Shown here one piece after another: positions 11,543 to 13,088 of a stretch of DNA of 13,088 nt. The stretch's first letter is position 1. The number at the start of each line of letters is the position of its first letter. Both the position numbers and the translations under genes were made by a program. This stretch comes from CAITQP01 sp964533145 (GTDB lineage: Bacteria; Patescibacteriota; Minisyncoccia; Phycocordibacterales; UBA9973): positions 1 through 13,088 of the forward strand of contig CAZHLG010000020.1 of the NCBI GenBank assembly GCA_964533145.1, written 5' to 3'. The notes beneath the pieces are model-generated. The model was not told the DNA's origin. It searched no databases and saw only the letters and a list, made by a program, of their open reading frames with translations.

Positions 11543-11570
11543 AGGGCCGGAGCGATCCGGCCTTTCGTTT
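11543..11570 (+). terminator. Rho-independent terminator after rpsP
   Basis: A 7-bp perfect stem (GGCCGGA 11545-11551, TCCGGCC 11556-11562) with a GCGA tetraloop, extended by a G-T and an A-T pair, is followed by TTTCGTTT. Confidence 0.8.
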
Positions 11571-11597
11571 GCGTGCGCGAGCGTTCCTTTGTATACT
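11569..11597 (+). promoter_or_regulatory. khpA promoter starting in the rpsP terminator tail
   Basis: TTGCGT (11569-11574), a 17-base spacer and TATACT (11592-11597). The -35 lies in the T-rich tail of the rpsP terminator. Transcription should begin near 11604, giving khpA a leader of about 65 bases. Confidence 0.55.
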
Positions 11598-11604
11598 TTT
11601 TCCT

Positions 11605-11649
11605 ATGCGGTGCCGTCGAAGCATCGCGCAGTCTCATAAGCAGATTTAG
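11605..11649 (+). CDS. Possible 14-codon leader peptide upstream of khpA
   Basis: The first ATG of the predicted khpA transcript lies 7 bases after the -10 box, the spacing seen at the leaderless genes. It opens a 14-codon frame (MRCRRSIAQSHKQI) ending in TAG 20 bases before the khpA ATG. Three of the first five codons are arginine. It may be a leaderless upstream frame that controls khpA, or chance. Confidence 0.2.
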   Translation: MRCRRSIAQSHKQI

Positions 11650-11669
11650 CAGTCATTCAGAACGAATAT

Positions 11670-11981
11670 ATGGAACTCGATACGGCATTTCTCGAATATG
11701 TGGTCAAAGCGCTCGTAGACAATCCGGCCGACGTGAAGATCGAACGCACGGTGGACGAGATGGGCGTGCTCGTGAAGCTCTCCGTCAACCCGGCGGACAT
11801 GGGCAAGATCATCGGTCGCCAGGGCAACACCGCAAAGGCGATCCGCACGCTCCTGCGCGTCATCGGCATGAAGAACAACTCCCGCGTGAACCTCAAGATC
11901 AACGAACCGGAAGGCGGCATGAAGGCCGCCGGCATCGAGGAGAGCTTCGACGAGGCGATGGCCGATCTCAAGAATCTGTAA
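11670..11981 (+). CDS. khpA: KH-domain RNA-binding protein KhpA
   Basis: This 103-residue protein is the small single-KH RNA-binding protein KhpA (YlqC family), which in other bacteria partners with KhpB/Jag and affects cell division and RNA metabolism. The KH GXXG loop is in KIIGRQGNTAKAIRTLLRVI (46-65), preceded by the VLVKLSVNPADMG strand and followed by VNLKI. The last 20 residues form an acidic helix that extends the protein beyond the usual length of about 80. Its position directly after rpsP matches wide bacterial synteny. The ATG is preceded by TAT, with no Shine-Dalgarno, and lies about 65 bases after the predicted transcription start. Confidence 0.93.
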   Translation: MELDTAFLEYVVKALVDNPADVKIERTVDEMGVLVKLSVNPADMGKIIGRQGNTAKAIRTLLRVIGMKNNSRVNLKINEPEGGMKAAGIEESFDEAMADLKNL

Positions 11982-12002
11982 TCCACAGAGGTGCTGTTTC
12001 GG

Positions 12003-12036
12003 AAAATATCCCGCCGGCGCGGGGTATTTTCATTTC
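12003..12036 (+). terminator. Rho-independent terminator after khpA
   Basis: A 12-bp stem (AAAATATCCCGC 12003-12014, GCGGGGTATTTT 12019-12030, one T-G pair) with a CGGC loop is followed by CATTTC. Confidence 0.8.
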
Positions 12037-12076
12037 AGGCAATTCAAGCAACTTGCGTAGTAGCCGCCTTTTGTTT

Positions 12077-12104
12077 TTGACACGCAAGAGAACATCTGTA
12101 GAAT
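12077..12104 (+). promoter_or_regulatory. Promoter of the orphan gene at 12123
   Basis: A perfect TTGACA (12077-12082), a 16-base spacer and TAGAAT (12099-12104, 5 of 6). The predicted start near 12111 leaves a leader of about 12 bases. The -35 context TTTGACACGCA is identical to that at 1683-1693. Confidence 0.65.
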
Positions 12105-12122
12105 GCGGAAAAACATATTCGC

Positions 12123-12962
12123 ATGGAACATTTACAAAGGAATACGCATGGCAGGCAATTTCTGCAAACGCTGCTGGATATCTGTGCGGATTTGAATCCG
12201 GACGAGATATTCTTTTGGTCGCGGGCGTACGATCCGCTTCGCGCGCTGTTCGAATCGAGTCCTGATGAGATCCAAGATCTCATCCTGAGCAATCCGAAAC
12301 AAGAGCCGTACCCGGGGCCGTACATCGACCGTTATCCGGATAAAACGCTTCGGGAACTTTTTCATAGTTGCTTAAGCATCATTGCCTCACTCGAAGAGTC
12401 TTGCCAGCAATACTGGCTCGGTTCGATCTCGCTTCTCGCTCAATTGCTGCCGATCGGGAAGGTTGATTTTTTAGAGCACAGTCCAGACTCGTTGGTCGTT
12501 CCGCCGCAGCAGAAAGCATGCAGTGCCGAAGTGTTCAACAGTAAAAAGCCTTTTCGTAGTGTGCCTCAGTACTCGACGAAGGACGTTCTGCTGCATTCAT
12601 ACGATGCTACCGATGAACGTGCGGCGCGCGTGTGCACGTCTGTCTGCAATCTCGATGCCGAGCATGTCGTGTCGCTTCTTGAAATGCACGAAGCGGTGCG
12701 GACGCCCTTCTTCACTCCGCAGCAGGTACGATGGATCGCTTCGCAGCAGGCAGTCGAAGGACAGGCTGGATTGCTTGACCAGAAAAAGAACAATTATTTC
12801 CCGATGCAGGGCATTGGAGGCCGCATTCGTTTCGTGCAGCTCTCATGGACGAGACCGAAGGAAGCGTATTCGAGCGAACCGTCGAGAAACCGTTGGGAGT
12901 ACGAATTCAAAAACTCGGTCGAACTGCGCGCCGGCTCGAAGTTTTTGATCTTGCAGCCGTAA
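12123..12962 (+). CDS. Hypothetical protein, 279 residues
   Basis: This protein is not recognised. No signal peptide or transmembrane helix is visible, so it is probably cytoplasmic. The N-terminal part is helical and acidic (LQTLLDICADLNPDEIFFW near 15-33, ESSPDEIQDLIL near 44-55), followed by a proline- and tyrosine-rich stretch (QEPYPGPYIDRYPD) and a cysteine-containing helix. The C-terminal part (about 235-279) is richer in aromatics and likely beta (GGRIRFVQLSW, RWEYEFKNSVELRAG). Five cysteines occur, but no CxxC metal pattern. The codon use is mixed, less GC-biased than the housekeeping genes. It has its own TTGACA promoter and a strong terminator overlapping its stop. A complete frame in a bounded unit supports a real gene. 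Confidence 0.75.
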   Translation: MEHLQRNTHGRQFLQTLLDICADLNPDEIFFWSRAYDPLRALFESSPDEIQDLILSNPKQEPYPGPYIDRYPDKTLRELFHSCLSIIASLEESCQQYWLGSISLLAQLLPIGKVDFLEHSPDSLVVPPQQKACSAEVFNSKKPFRSVPQYSTKDVLLHSYDATDERAARVCTSVCNLDAEHVVSLLEMHEAVRTPFFTPQQVRWIASQQAVEGQAGLLDQKKNNYFPMQGIGGRIRFVQLSWTRPKEAYSSEPSRNRWEYEFKNSVELRAGSKFLILQP

Positions 12963-12993
12963 CAGCGTCATCAAGCATGACGCTGTTTTTATT
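12961..12993 (+). terminator. Rho-independent terminator after the gene at 12123
   Basis: An 11-bp perfect stem (AACAGCGTCAT 12961-12971, ATGACGCTGTT 12977-12987) with a CAAGC loop is followed by TTTATTT. It begins inside the stop codon. Confidence 0.92.
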
Positions 12994-13034
12994 TGCTAAA
13001 ATTTAAAAACTAGGTTATTATGAACTCACTGAAA

Positions 13035-13053
13035 GCCCCGCCGGGGCGTTTTA
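13035..13053 (+). terminator. Second terminator-like hairpin near the window end
   Basis: A 5-bp GC stem (GCCCC 13035-13039, GGGGC 13043-13047) with a GCC loop is followed by GTTTTAT. It lies immediately before a TATATT -10-like sequence (13052-13057), repeating the hairpin-then-promoter layout seen before rnhB. Confidence 0.45.
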
Positions 13054-13061
13054 TATTCACT

Positions 13062-13088
13062 ATGGAAAAAACAGACATCCGAAACATC
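13062..13088 (+). CDS. Start of a gene cut by the right window edge
   Basis: ATG 13062 opens a frame (MEKTDIRNI) that runs off the end. It follows a hairpin and a TATATT box by 4 bases, so it may be another leaderless start. The same frame is open from ATG 13020, but that start would put the hairpin inside the coding region. Nine codons are too few to identify the product. Confidence 0.35.

Noticed and set aside
1..13088. CRISPR array, tRNA, rRNA, insertion sequence, prophage or toxin-antitoxin pair
   Set aside because: No spaced direct repeats, cloverleaf-like gene with TTCRA arm, rRNA segment, transposase or integrase motif, or flanking inverted repeats were found on reading. A tRNA or covariance-model scan was not possible here.

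Overview
The window looks like ordinary, densely packed chromosome from a GC-rich bacterium of the Candidate Phyla Radiation (Patescibacteria, most likely the Parcubacteria group). This placement is inferred, not proven. It rests on the zinc-ribbon L32 with an MRHTR-type N-terminus, a shortened SMC, a NusB fused to a NUDIX domain, an RNase III with Asn at one usually acidic metal-site position, and the near absence of Shine-Dalgarno sequences. No rRNA, tRNA, CRISPR array, transposon or phage gene was seen.

Layout. On the minus strand at the left edge lies the 5' part of dnaE (replicative polymerase, 1-1443). A 432-base intergenic stretch (1444-1875) holds the dnaE promoter, a divergent promoter with a possible 41-residue membrane peptide, a terminator, and a second small unit with its own promoter and terminator. 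The plus strand then carries rnhB, rpmF (L32), a nusB-NUDIX fusion, rnc and a short smc, a compact information-processing cluster resembling the rpmF/rnc/smc neighbourhood of other bacteria. Two small membrane-protein genes of unknown function follow, each with its own promoter and terminator (6711-7565). They converge on a minus-strand pair, rnr (RNase R) and an overlapping CapA-like metallophosphatase gene (7558-10594). The right part carries an AT-richer orphan gene (10727-11164), rpsP (S16), khpA (KH-domain RNA-binding protein), a 279-residue orphan (12123-12962) and the first codons of another gene.

Together the recognised genes cover replication (DnaE, RNase HII), chromosome organisation (SMC), ribosomal proteins (L32, S16), and RNA processing and transcription (RNase III, RNase R, NusB, KhpA).

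The strongest window-wide signal is regulatory. Many genes have a good -10 box, usually the extended TGnTAtacT form, only 6-11 bases before the start codon, with no Shine-Dalgarno. That predicts leaderless or near-leaderless mRNAs (dnaE, rnhB, rpmF, smc, rnr, rpsP). Genes usually joined in operons, such as rpsP-khpA, are separated here by a terminator and a new promoter, and several promoters are nested in or directly abut the preceding terminator hairpin. The other points worth checking are the NusB-NUDIX fusion, the SMC without a recognisable hinge, the divergent promoters sharing one -35 site, and the small transcription units upstream of rnhB.
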